A DNA stretch of 64,000 nt, taken from NCBI RefSeq assembly GCF_949987515.2, contig NC_082696.1, forward strand, positions 60,272,447-60,336,446. The letters run 5' to 3'. A model generated the notes under the pieces. It was not told where the DNA came from. It was given only the letters and a program-made list of their open reading frames with translations, and did no database searches. This document shows, piece by piece, positions 36,284-48,249 of this stretch (positions are counted from its first letter, which is position 1; each line of letters begins with the position of its first letter). The translations under genes were made by a program, and so were the position numbers. Source of the DNA: Delphinus delphis. Its lineage: Eukaryota > Chordata > Mammalia > Artiodactyla > Delphinidae.

Positions 36284-36329
<46 letters not shown>
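36283..36329 (+). repeat. (GT)n microsatellite
   Basis: An uninterrupted GT run of about 23 units within the intron, likely polymorphic. Confidence 0.97.
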
Positions 36330-36333
<4 letters not shown>

Positions 36334-36782
36334 CAGGTATAAGTATACAAAAATGCAATGTTCCATCCTGCGTTTTTATGACTTTACATTATAAGCATTT
36401 CTCCATGTTTCTGCAGTCTTAAGTAACACTTAAAGTGTCTGAATCATGTCTTACTGAGTTAACTAGGCCTCTAAATATTGGTCATTTAGGTTGAAAGAGC
36501 CTTAAAGAGCTGTCAGCATTTGGAGTATATGTGTGGGAATGGGAACTAGAAGCAGATGATTAGGAAAAGGAAATGTTCTTTCTTCTGGGTAGCTTTTTTT
36601 CCAAGTTTAAAATTCTCTCTAAATCCTGAAGTGTGAGGCAGTTCTGTTACTTTATTACAAGGATTCACAGAGGTGGGTATTTTACTTGGTGGGTAGTTAT
36701 ATGTAACAGAATGTATTTAATCCAAGAGAATCCCAGGTTACTTTTTTTTTTTAATTTTTGAAAAATTAAAAATTTTTTTATT

Positions 36783-36885
36783 TTTTTTAATACATCTTTA
36801 TTGGAGTATAATGGCTTCACAGGGCTGTGTTAGTTTCTGTTGTACAACAAAGTGAATCAGCCATATGCATACATATATCCCCATT
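36783..36885 (-). mobile_element. L1 3' end, about 100 bp
   Basis: TACATCTTTATTGGAGTATAA ... CAACAAAGTGAATCAGCC in complement, strongly 5'-truncated. Target duplication not clear. Confidence 0.8.
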
Positions 36886-37087
36886 ACTTCTTAAAAATCA
36901 GTCTTCCTCACCATCTGGCCTTAGTGAAAGACCTAATAAAAACTTCCTACCAGATGCCTTGCTCCTGGGGAGAGAATGTCACTGTAACACAGCGGTAACT
37001 TGGGGTGGTGGTGTGCAGACAGTGCACTTGGAGCACAGAGACAAGGTGCTTAGTCCAATTTGCAGCCTTAAAAAAGGTACCTGGAGG

Positions 37088-37182
37088 GAATTCCCTGGCA
37101 GTCTAGTGGTTGGGACTCCGTGCTTTCACTGCCAGGGCCCCGGGTTCAATCCCTCGTTGTGGAACTAAGATCCTGTAACTCT
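37088..37182 (+). mobile_element. Older tRNA-derived SINE (short form)
   Basis: AATTCCCTGGCAGTCTAGTGG ... GGGTTCAATCCC ... AACTAAGATCCTG keeps recognisable tRNA A-box and B-box relics. It is shorter and more diverged than the young CHR copies. Confidence 0.85.
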
Positions 37183-37184
37183 CT

Positions 37185-39600
37185 GGCTCTTTACTTAGAG
37201 AACAGAAAACTGCCCTGAGGGTCAGATCCCACTGGGTACTTGACTTCGTCTATTCCCTGTATTACTATACTAATCTCTGTAGCTTGCTTCCCAAAGAGAC
37301 AAGTAGATCAAATGTTTTAGTAAAGAAGTATAAAGACAATGCTGTAGAATAAACTGTTTTTTTAAAGGTTTCACAAACAGAGAATAAAAGGAGACACTGG
37401 GTTATAAATATGATGAAAGAATTTAAAAAAATAATGACTCACTAGCTTTTTATGGAGTGTATACTATATACCAGGCTCGTAACTGGGTTTAAGGACACAG
37501 TGCTGAGCAAAAAGTATGTCACATCTCTGCCTTCCTAGAGTCTGTTCTCCAATTGGGGCAGGGGCGGGGCAGGCCTGTGCACAGGTATGGATCTAGGGAT
37601 GCCATGGATAACTGTAAAGTGACTGCCAATGGAGTCTTATCACAGAGAAATACATGTAGAAATGAGACAATAGGACAGGAGTCGGGGGTTGGCTAGGTTT
37701 TGGCCAGAGAAGATTTCCACAGTAATAGAAGAGAAAGACTTCACAAAGCAAATGGGGAATGGGGATGGATGAATAGTTACCAGGAGGCTGTTACCCATTT
37801 AGCAAATGTTTACTGAACGTGGACCATGCGGCAGGCACAGTCATAGGTGTTGGGAATCAGTTGTGAATAACCCAGGAAAAAATTACTGCCTCATGAGACT
37901 TGTTGGTAGTTTGGACCAGAGTGATGGCAGAGAGGTTCAAGAGAAGTGGCCTGAAAGGCAAAATATTTAGGAGTTAAAATGGACAGTTCTTGGGGGAAGG
38001 AATGAATTATAGCTGAGGGAGGAAGCTGTCAAGGTGACTCTTAGGTTTCTGGCTTGTATAACCAGATGGGTGGCAGCCCAGTCAGTGAACATGGGAACTC
38101 TGGTGTGGGGTCACTTAGAGGGGGGAGAGACCACCCCCCTAAGTTTAATTTGGACATTTAAGGTTTGAGGTGCCTTTGAGATATCCAAGTGCAGATGTGA
38201 AGTGAACAGCTGGTTATGTGAGCCTGGAACTTAGAAGTAAGGTTTGGGCCGTTGGAACATATTTGTCAGGTGTCTGCATTCAGGCAGTAATTGAAGGAGT
38301 GGGTAGGGAGGAGATTACATATGGCATGAGAAGAAAAGAACCAAGCTTAAATCTTCTTTTTTTCTTTTTTATGTTTCTCAAAATCAGACTAAATTATATT
38401 GCTTTTAATTAGCATGTGGATTTCAATCTGAGTACCCATATACTCCCTTAGGTATAAAAAACAAAACAGAACAAAACTTGTTTTCACCCTTTGCTCTATG
38501 CAAGTAGTTTATAGGCAAAAAAAAGAGATATTCAAGTTTTAACACAGCAGTTATAGTTCTAGGCAAAGCTGTGATAAAAGATTCCAGGTCCATTACCTAA
38601 TAAGACTTGGTATTTCCTTGAATTTATAATCAAACACCACTGTGAGAAACATCAATGGCAGGTTAAATAATGTGTCTGAATTATTCAAAAAGGCTGATGA
38701 AATTAAATTGGCCTGCATTTTCCCCAATAATAGTTTCAAGGCAGGTAAAGATTTCTCAGCACAACAACGACCTAATGAATGTGAGCCAAAGACTAAGAAT
38801 TAGAAATAGGAGACAAAAGGAGACGAGCAAAACCCATCACCCATGGGGCTCGTCATTTCTGTTGGTTTTTGTATTCCTAGAAAGGTTCCAGAAGGTTAAT
38901 CTTCTATTAGCCACTTAAAAAATACATTTTCCTAGTTTTTAATTGTAATTAATTTACTTTTCTATTAAATGCTGATCTTTCTTGCCACTTGAGTTTCAGT
39001 TTTAATTGTCATCAGAAGTCGCTTAGACTATTTTCCTCTGAAACAAAGCCCTTGCTGATACTTAGTTTAATTTCTCCTTGGTGATTGTGGGGGAAAGTAA
39101 CATGAATGCAAATAAATCCTCATGCTTAATAATCTAATTTTTAAAATGTCCATGGAAGAACTAAATGTTTCTTTGAACATTCTTGAGAAAAATGCTTCTT
39201 TTTTTGTGGTGAGTATTCTGGTTGGAATTAGAAATATATTAGGAATGGAACAGTGTTATAAATAGAACATTGCTATGATTCATACTTAAAATGTGCGCAT
39301 AGCATTTTTTTCCCTTTAGCTTTATTGCATATAGGTTTTAAGTTAGATATACCTTGAAAATATGTGAAATTCTGATGCAATGATGATTTTCTCTTTATAA
39401 AAATGACTTCAAATAAGGCTTCCCCTACCCCATCCACTCTACTTGATTGTTAAATATTTTCCTCTGGTTAGTTTGTTCAGAGCTTCCTTTTACTCTGTCT
39501 ACAGATAAAACAAAAAATAATAATTCAACCCAAAAAAGTAGACATTGCTATAGTGATATAAATTTATTTGTAGACTGTTTTTCTAAATTTTAAAGCAGAA
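37185..39600. other. Intron stretch, L2-like traces only
   Basis: Weak L2/MIR-type phrases occur near 37450-37550 and 37795-37900 (CCAGGCTCGTAACTGGG, GCGGCAGGCACAGTCATAGG). Otherwise unique AT-rich sequence with no gene seen. Confidence 0.4.
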
Positions 39601-39624
39601 TGCCCAATAAAGATGATTGCTTTT

Positions 39625-39829
39625 TTTTTTTTTTTTTGCGGTACGTGGGCCTCTCACTGTTGTGGCCTCTCCCGTTGCGGGGCACAGCCTCCGGACGCGC
39701 AGGCTCAGTGGCCATGGCTCACGGGCCCAGCTGCTCCGCGGCATGTGGGATCTTCCCGGACCGGGGCACGAACCCATGTCCCCTGCATCGGCAGGCAGAC
39801 TCTCAACCACTGCGCCACCAGGGAAGCCC
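39625..39829 (-). mobile_element. CHR SINE, full length
   Basis: Complete body with target duplication AAGATGATTGCTTTT at 39610-39624 and 39830-39844. Confidence 0.95.
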
Positions 39830-39844
39830 AAGATGATTGCTTTT

Positions 39845-41510
39845 GTAAAAATGAAATCAAGTTGAAGTTTGGGCTACTTCTGAGGTGAAATGCCTGGTTC
39901 TTTATTTCTGGCTCCCCGTAGAGAACTCAAGAGTAGACTGAGTATATTTGCGTCCATCCTGGTATGTTCTTTGTCTACCATTCCCCTTTTCTAGTTAGAA
40001 CTAGACAAGTATTAAGGGCCTACTATAGGTAAAGAAGATGGATTTATGTGTGATGCATGGTCTCCTTCCTCTCTTAGTGTTAATTTTATTTCTTTCCTGA
40101 ATGAGAGGAAAGATACGAGTGAAGGGAGGAATCCTTTGAGACCAAGTGAAATTTTTGTCTGAGAGTGTGGTGAGTATCAGAGAAGGACAGTGGTGTGATG
40201 CCTTTCCTCCTCCAGCATTACCTGTGGCCCAGAGTGGGAGAGAGATGCTCAGTAACCCAGGATACGAGTGCTTCTTCTCTTAGGCATTTTCCTTTCCTTT
40301 AGATTTTTACTTTGCTCAAGACAAAAGTAGACAGTCTGAGTAAGGCCAATATTTCAAATTCTTACCTGTTTTTATTTTACTGTGCCAGTTATGAATTTGC
40401 TAGAACACTTCGGTTGTCTTATCAGTCCTCTGCTGGTCTTTACTAGAGGCCAAATATGTATATACTTCACTCCTTAAGGGACAGAAGAGTTCTAGAACAG
40501 CAGCAGTTGTTTTAATTTCTCGACCTTCCCAGCAGTCTGGGCTCAGTGGACTCAAGGTCACCCTTTAGAGTGTGTACAGGGAGCTAGGACCCGGGGAGGT
40601 GGGAGGTGTCTGCTGGGAGCCCTGAGAAGTCTGAACCCAGGGCCTTCACTGGGCCCAGTTTGTCAAGAAGATCCACAAACTAGATGGCTTGCTTCTCTTC
40701 TCCATGGTTAAAGGGTGCTCTAAATGGTTATTGCATTTTAAGCATCACTAGAGTACACAGCTTTGTGTTAGGGCTGATAGGTTATAAAGAAGATAGGCTG
40801 CATCTTGCGTCCTGTTTCATATAGGAAACAGTGAGGAAAGTTCCACAGAATAATAAAGATCAGTATTGGTTTAATGTGAAAAAAACTTTTAAAAAGCCAG
40901 AAGTAAAGAAGGAAAATATATTTTGCACCCTTATTTTCACACTAGAGAGGAAATCCTTTTTGTTAGTTTGATGTATGTTCTTCTGTCTATTGGTCTGCTT
41001 AAACATATACATTTGCATGTACATACACACATGTACACACATCTACATACACACACAACTGGGAATATGTTGTATGTCATTCTGCAAGTTGATTTTTTCA
41101 CTCAGTGTTTGTGAACATTCTCTGGTGTCACTCTTATGGATTAGCTTGTTGTTTGTGATAGATTGTGTGTACTATAATTCCTTTAACTACTATTTTATTG
41201 ATGATCATTTAGAAAGGGTCTAGTTTTTCACTCTTAAATAATCCTGCAATAAATATCCTTATCTTCATGTTTCTGCTTTTACTTCTATAATGTGGAATTC
41301 CAGACAGTGTTTAAATTGTGTATTTTTGATATTGAAAAATACTTCCTGTTTACCCTCCAAAAAGCTGAACAAGTTTATACTCCCACAAAGGTGTACAATA
41401 AAGATATGACTTGCACAAAATAGTTGAAGTGCTGTAGAAAGATCCTGGTTATAATATGTTGTACTTTGATGGCACTTTGTATTTTATAATCCTCTTGCAA
41501 CCTATCTTAT
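39845..41510. other. Intron stretch, mostly unique
   Basis: Unique sequence, with a (CACACAT)n-like run at about 41023-41057 and old LINE 3'-like texture at 41060-41450. No gene seen. Confidence 0.4.
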
Positions 41511-41514
41511 TTAA

Positions 41515-42720
41515 TTCCCACAACCACTGGGTGGAATGGTTTTATGTCTGCCTTTATAGGGATTGCGTTGAATCTGTGGCTAGCTTTGGATAGTATGGAT
41601 ATTTTAATAGCACTCTTCCATCCATGAACTCGGGATATCTTTCCATTTCTCTGTGTCTTCTTAACAGTTTCTTTCATCAAAATCTTATGGTGTTTATTGT
41701 ACAAATCTTTCACCTCCTTGGTTAAAGTTGTTGCTATTGTAAATGAGATTGCTTTCTCAATTTCTCTTGCAGGTAGTTTGTTGTTAGTGAATGGAAACAC
41801 AACTGATTTTGTGTGTTGATTTTGTATCCTGAAACTTTACTGAGTTTATTTATTAGTTCTAATAGGATATTCTCTGAGATCATGTCATCTGCAAAAAGCA
41901 ATGATTTTACTTCTTTCTTTCCAATTTGGATGCCTTTTATTTTTTTTCTTGTCTATTTGATGTGGCTAGGACTTTCTAGTACTATGTTGAATAAAGTAGT
42001 AAGAGTGGGCATCCTTGTCTTGTTCCTGATCTTAGAAGGAAGGCTTTTCACTTTTGAGTATAATATTAGCTGTGGGTTTGTCATATATGCCCTTTATTAT
42101 GTTGAGGTACATTCCTTATATACCTAATTTATTTTGAGTTTTTATCATGAAAATATCTTGAATTTTGCCAAATGCTTTTTCTGCATCTATTGAAATGATC
42201 ATATGATTTTTATCCTTCATTCTGTTAATGTTTGCATATGTTGAATCATTTTTGCATCCTAGGAATCTATCCCACTTGATCATAGTATATGATACTTTTA
42301 ATGTGCTCTTGAATTCTGTTTGCTAGTATTTTGTTGAGGATTTTTGCATCTATGTTTATAAAGGGATATTGGTTTATAAATTTTATTTTCTTGTAGTATC
42401 CTTGTCTGGCTTTGGTATCAGGGTAATGCTGGCCTTATAAAATGAGTTTGGAAGTATTCTTTCCTCTTCAATATTTTGGAAGAGTTTGAGAAGGATTGAT
42501 ATTAATTCTTTAAATGTTTGGTAGAATTCAGCAGTGAAGCCATCTGGTCCTGGCTTTTATTTGTTGGGAGATTTTAAATTACTGATTCAATCTCCCTGCT
42601 CATTATTGGTCTGTTCAGATTTTCTATTACTTTATGATTTAGTCTTGGTAAGTTGTATGTTTCTAGGAATTTGTCCATTTCTTCTGAATTATCTAGTTTG
42701 TTGGTATTTAATTCCTCATA
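41515..42720 (-). mobile_element. L1 ORF2 reverse-transcriptase region, decayed
   Basis: On the minus strand the sequence decodes to pieces of L1 ORF2 RT, for example the complement of CCATCTGGTCCTGGCTTTTA, GGTATCAGGGTAATGCTGGC and TTCATCAAAATCTTATGGTG. Frames are interrupted. Ends are soft; no target duplication recognised. Confidence 0.85.
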
Positions 42721-43129
42721 CTTAAAATGGGGATTATAATAGTAATAATCTCAGAGTTGCTATGAAATTTTTAAAAAGCTAATTTATATATATTAAAAAA
42801 GCTTAAGACATTCTTTCACACTCTACTTTCTAGAAAAACTCAGGAGGAAAGAAGTTATCCTCTTTAAGAATACAAATTCCTGCTTTGAGTACGGACTAAA
42901 TATCTTGATATGCTTCTAAGTACTTAAAAACACAATTCTAAATGTTCTCTTTTTGCATTTCTGCTGTTTTATTCCAAATGTGTAACTGAAAAGGTAGAGA
43001 TTTTTAGCTTTCTGATTATTTTTCTCTGTATACATATGGGATATTCTGTGAAAGAAAGGAAGTACAGCTATTAAACATACTGATCTTATGATTGACAGTT
43101 TAATTTGATAAAATTATCCAGGATATGAG

Positions 43130-46100
43130 TGTATTCCAATGAGAACAAAGTGTTCCATGATGGAAGTAGTCCATGTAATCAACCTGCCACCAGATGGCTG
43201 GCGGGTGCCCCAGACAATGATGCCATATTCACTAAGTCAAGTTTTGGCCTCAGCGTTGTCAGATTAAGTACTAAGTGGCTGTAGCCAGATTCATTTTGGT
43301 GCGTGGAAATCCCATGTTGCTGAGCCGTGTACAACTTCCATCTGGACTTCCATGGCCACTTTGTTCATAATCCCTTTTGAGAAGAACAAGAGTAGAGAAA
43401 AAGGCTGCTTGACCCCTGTAGAATGCATCATCTTCTCTACCAGATTATTTACCTCCTTATCTGTGAAGTTGCTATTTGGTGAGCATTTATATGGCCAGCC
43501 AAACCATTAGCTACTGTCCACGAATGAGTGTAGATCAGTACTTCTGACGTGTCTCTTTCAAAATGAACAACCAGGTACAGTAGGCCCTCTGTATTTGCTG
43601 GTTCTGCATCTGCAGATTCAACCAATGGCCAGTCGAGAACACTTGGAAAAACATTCAGAATGTTTCAAAAAGCAAAACTTGAGTTTGCTGCACACCAGCT
43701 ATTTACATAGCTTTTACATTGTATTTACAGCTATTTACATAGCATTTACATTGTATTAGGTGTTAAAAGTAATCTAGAGATGATTTAAAGTACACAGGAA
43801 AATGTGTGTGGGTTATATGCAAATACTATGCCATTTTATGTAAAGGACTTGAGCATCCTTGGATTTTGATATCCGTGGGGGTACTGGAACCAATCCCCTG
43901 GGACACCGAGTAATGAATGACTATATACCATTCAAAGCTTTGCCCTCTGGGAAGTTTTCCCTCTGCCGTGACCTTAAGGGCTCCTGAGTGGGGCTGTTGT
44001 GTTACAACTCTTCACTCTTGGGTGGCACCAATATATTGTATAGAACCATTTCTAAATCACGCCTGAATTTTTCTTCTTTAGTTAACTGGTTGGTCATAAG
44101 GAACTCGTCTTAGTGAGGTCACAGGTGACGTTTGAAGAGAGGATCAGTGTAGCAAGAATAAGAGCTATGGGAATATGAGCCACTTGCTTATGTTAACCTA
44201 ACTGTGCTCATAGGACTTGCCAGGCCTGATTTCATATACACTTCTTCTGTTTAAGGTTGAAGAGCTCTGTGCATACCCAATTTTATGGCTTTGGAAGGTC
44301 AGATAACGCCGTTCACGTGAAATGCTCACGCTCTGTAGCTTTGTTCAAAATCCCAAAGGTCTCTGTTCACCTATAAAAGGACTGCCAAATGCCATACTAT
44401 GTAGCAGCCCCTACCTGCCACAGACACTTAAAACACCAGTGAAGCTGTTGGGTCATGTAGCCCAAGTGGCAAAGCAGCTGTCATGGCACTCTGGACCTGT
44501 TGCTGAGCCTTCTCTTATTAAATGTCCCACTCAAACCTGGCAGCTTTGCAAGCTACTTAATAAGTGGGTTAGAATAACATACCCAAATAAGTATATGATG
44601 CCATCAAAATCCAAAAAGGCTACTAAGTACTGTGCCTATTTTTTAGTGGTAGAAAGAGATATCTTGACCTACTACAAGATCCCTAGAAAGTTTACAAAGA
44701 TGGTAGGTCAAATTTTTGTAGTAATCTTTCCCCACCTTTGGCACACCTGTGTATTTCCAAGTATAGAGTAGTTACTAATTACTTCTCAGTCAGCACGTAA
44801 TGGAAAGCATGACATTCTACAGAATGGAGAGGCAGTCAAGGTCCCTGTGGACTAGATTATGAGAGTGTGCTGGAGAGCTGATAGAACCCTGAGGTAGTGT
44901 AGTAGGGTGCCAGCTGGAGCCAAACTGCTCAGGCATTCTTTGCTAGCACATATAAAGAAAAAAATAATAATTTGCCCAATCAATAGCTGTGTACCAGATG
45001 CCAGGGAGTGTGTTTATTTATTCTAGCAAGGAAATCACATCTGGTACAGCATCTGCACTCTGCAAGATCCATCTGTTTTCTCTAATGCCAGATAGGCAAG
45101 TCGAATGTGGATGTTTTAGGAATGATCACCTTCGTCCTTTAAGTCCTTGATGATGACCCTAATCTCTGCAGTCTCTACAGGAACAAAGTGGTCTCCGGTT
45201 TTCATAGGTAGAGGTAGTGCTAGGAGTTTCACCTGGCCTTTCTTAACATTATAGCCCTAACTGCACACGTCTGGGAACCAGTGAGGGAGTCTGCCAGCTG
45301 CTGAGTGTGTCGGTACCAACTCCACATTTCAGAACTGGGAAAATAATGATGGCATGAGTTCTGGGGTGAGTGGTAGCTGGAAGTGAGCACAGACTCCATT
45401 AATCATGTGACTTCTATAAGCCCCTGCTCCGCATGGTGGAACACAGTACCATTTGGGGTCTCCAGGAACGAGAGTCATTTCAGAGCCATATCCAACAATC
45501 CCACAAAGTTCTGATTATTTCCCCTTCCTCAGTGTATACCCTGGTAATTTGTTGCAGGTTTTTTGGGGAAGGCTGGAAGATTTATAGTATAAATTTATAG
45601 CTGTGTAGCAAGGTCCTTCCTCGAAGGGGCCTGGCTTTCATGAATACAAGAGGTTCTAGATCTGTGTCCTGGCTCAAGTTTGGGAATTGATTGAGGAGTT
45701 GCATTTTTCTCTATTATAGCTTTGCTGCTTATACAGATCAAGTAGCACTTGGTAGCTTTCTAACTATTTCTCTCTTAGAAACACCATGATCAAGCACCAG
45801 TGATCTCTGCAGGTCAGACTATTCTGATTTCAGCTTTTGCTCGCTACCCATTTTGATAATCATGCTCACCTCATCTTTTGTTAAGTACTGTCACTGAGTC
45901 CCTGCCACTCTGAGATACTATCATCCCCATTCAATTTAGGAACCCATTTCTTGGATGACAACAGTGCCCATTGTCATTCCTGGTCTTCAGAGAGTAGCTA
46001 CCATAGAGCTCTTCAAGGATGCTGCTGGTCCTTTCAACCAGTGTATCTCTCAAAGACTTGGTGAAGGCAGTGCCCTCTGGGTCCTACCAAGTGATGTAGT

Positions 46101-46995
46101 TATAAGTGGGTGAGCAGGTTGTACGTGATAAATCCAGTTCAGCATTCCTATCTGCTGAAGTCTTTGGATAGTTCCCTCTCCACCAAGGAGTTATGGCATC
46201 TCAGTTTCATGTAGTGTAGGTTACCTTGGGGACCAGGCTTCCGCCAACCAACCGAACATACTATTAGAGGCATTTTCAGCCGTTTGAGCTAGCACAGAGA
46301 ATCCAGAATCTTGGTTTAGTGTGCCCATATCAATAAATTTGATCTGATCTAACAATATATTCCTTCTAAGCTGACTCAATACCCTCAGTATCCGTTTCCA
46401 TGCATACTCCCTGGTTTCTGTCTATGTAAATTGGAATTATCTTGCATATCTTTTGATATAAATGGTACTTCTTTCTAGGTCACAATTTATACCTCACACT
46501 GGATTCTGCTGGGACTTGATTCTGGTCGTAGGTCTACAAGCAAGAGAGGTAGATGGAGCAGGGTCCTTAGGAAGGGCAAAAGTCCCTTGCAAGATGCTAT
46601 CTTAGGTGAGGCCCTTACTGATTTTTCAGGCAAAGAGAGAGCTAACCTCATTAGGCAAGGGAGGAAAGGCTATTACTATTGGTAAAGAAGACTGCAGCAC
46701 AAGGTCCTAAGCCTCAGCTTCATCAAAATACCCATATATCCTCATCCCAATTTTCAGGCCCCTACTCCTTCCCAATCAGGCCCTAACTTTAACAGAAGAG
46801 ACTCTGTAAGGTTGGGAATTCAATTTGCATTGTAACATTGCCACCCATAGGATTAGACTTTGATTTAGTTTTCAGAAATTCCATTTCTGGGGCAATAGGA
46901 GATAAAAGTTTTCTTTCACTGTTGTTGAAGAAGCTTTCTGGATCTTCATCTAATCCTTGAGCTTGGAATTTAAAGTTCTCAATTTAAGTTTTTCT
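43130..46995 (-). mobile_element. Probable ERVL-like retroviral internal remnant
   Basis: This long stretch differs from its surroundings in base composition and reads like a decayed retroviral internal region in complement. I recognise it only by general resemblance to ERVL/MaLR internal sequences. No LTRs flank it and no intact gag or pol frame remains; the longest frame (44322-44771, 149 codons, + strand) is antisense to the presumed orientation. A MER2 copy is inserted at 43578-43925. It could instead be another old repeat or unique DNA; alignment to ERVL consensus would decide. Confidence 0.4.
43578..43925 (+). mobile_element. MER2 DNA transposon with internal tandem duplication
   Basis: CAGTAGGCCCTCTGTATTTG to about ACTATA, TA-flanked (43576-43577 and 43926-43927). 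An approximately 31-bp unit, AGCTATTTACATAGC plus TTTACATTGTATT, is repeated at about 43698-43755. It sits inside the ERVL-like remnant. Confidence 0.9.
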
Positions 46996-47132
46996 CTCCT
47001 CCAGAAATGCAAATTCCAGGCCCCACCCCAGACCACAGACTTAGAGACTCAGGGGGTGGGGCTCAGGAGTCTGTACTTTAACAGATGCTCCAGGTGATTC
47101 TTATATACCCTCAACTTTGAGAACCACTGATG
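46996..47132 (+). mobile_element. MER5A-like hAT remnant
   Basis: GAAATGCAAATTCCAGGCCCC ... CTCCAGGTGATTCTTATATAC ... TTTGAGAACCACTGATG ends in the typical MER5A terminus. Confidence 0.8.
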
Positions 47133-47134
47133 TA

Positions 47135-47460
47135 GAACAACACCTTCAAAATTCTCAGAGAAAATTATTTTCATCTGAGAATTCTAAACTGAGACAATTA
47201 GTATGAACAAATAAAGACTTACTCAAACATACAGGACTCAAAATTTACCTCCCTTGTGTTCTTCCTTCAAAAGCAATTGGTTCCTGGAAAAGAAGGAATT
47301 GAACAGAAAGGAAGCAGTGAAGTGGAAGACAAAGGACCTAGGAAATATGGAAGCCAAGAGCCCAAGGCAGAAAGGAGGATTTCCAAGATGGTAGTAAAGA
47401 GATGTTTCTGGCTGGCATCTTTGTAACAGAGAGAAGTGTATCACTTCAGGGAGGGACATG
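47135..47460 (+). mobile_element. Old HAL1/L1 fragment
   Basis: TGAGAATTCTAAACTGAG, AATAAAGACTTACTCAAACAT and CAAAATTTACCTCCC follow HAL1 order. It precedes the CHR SINE at 47553. Confidence 0.5.
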
Positions 47461-47552
47461 AGGCCAAAAGAATGACTCCAAGATAAAAATGTAGTTGATA
47501 AATCTGACCTTCCAAAGTATAATACTTCTAGGTATAAAAATCTCTCAGGTGG

Positions 47553-47750
47553 GGCTTCCCTGGTGGCGCAGTGGTTGAGAGTCCGCCTGCTGATGCAGGG
47601 GACACGGGTTTATGCCCCGGTCCGGGAAGATCCCACATGTCGCGGAGCGGCTGGGCCTGTGAGCCATGGCTGCTGGGCCTGTGCGTCCGGAACCTGTGCT
47701 CCGTGGGAGAGGCCACAGCAGTGAGAGGCCCGTGTACCGCAAAAAAAAAA
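47553..47750 (+). mobile_element. CHR SINE, nearly full length
   Basis: Head to poly-A are present, with a small deletion in the CTCCGCAACGGG segment. Target duplication AAAAATCTCTCAGGTGG at 47536-47552 and about 47747-47763. Confidence 0.94.
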
Positions 47751-48249
47751 ATCTCTCAGGTGGAGCAGGTAAAAAAATATTGATAGTTATTTTTAAAAAT
47801 TGAAAATAAAAAGTAAATTATTTATTCTAGGAAATCCAAAATGTATACAAGAAAGAAAACATTATTTTAGCTTATCAGTAAATATACTATTAACCTAAAT
47901 ACATTAATAGAAACACTAACTTCTGTAATTCAAAATTTTCAAATGAAGATTTTGGTAGTATGAAGGGATGAGAAGTAAGTTAGGAGGTGCAATGGCAGCT
48001 AAACCCTTATCCTAACAGGAAATCAGGACATAATATACAATATTGATAAATCAAATCAAAAAGCAATTTCTTCATATTATTTAGATATATAAAGAATAAG
48101 TACTTTTGATAAAAACCTTTAAAATAATTAAAAATGACTGCCTCTAAGAACAAGTGGAATGGTGAAGGGTAGTACAGGATTTGACTGTCATTGAAAAACT
48201 CTTGATAATTTTTTAAGCAAAATTATGTACATATAATGTATAAATAAAT

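Noticed and set aside
44322..44771. 149-codon frame in the ERVL-like block
   Set aside because: It is antisense to the presumed retroviral direction, with no domain; probably chance in decayed sequence.
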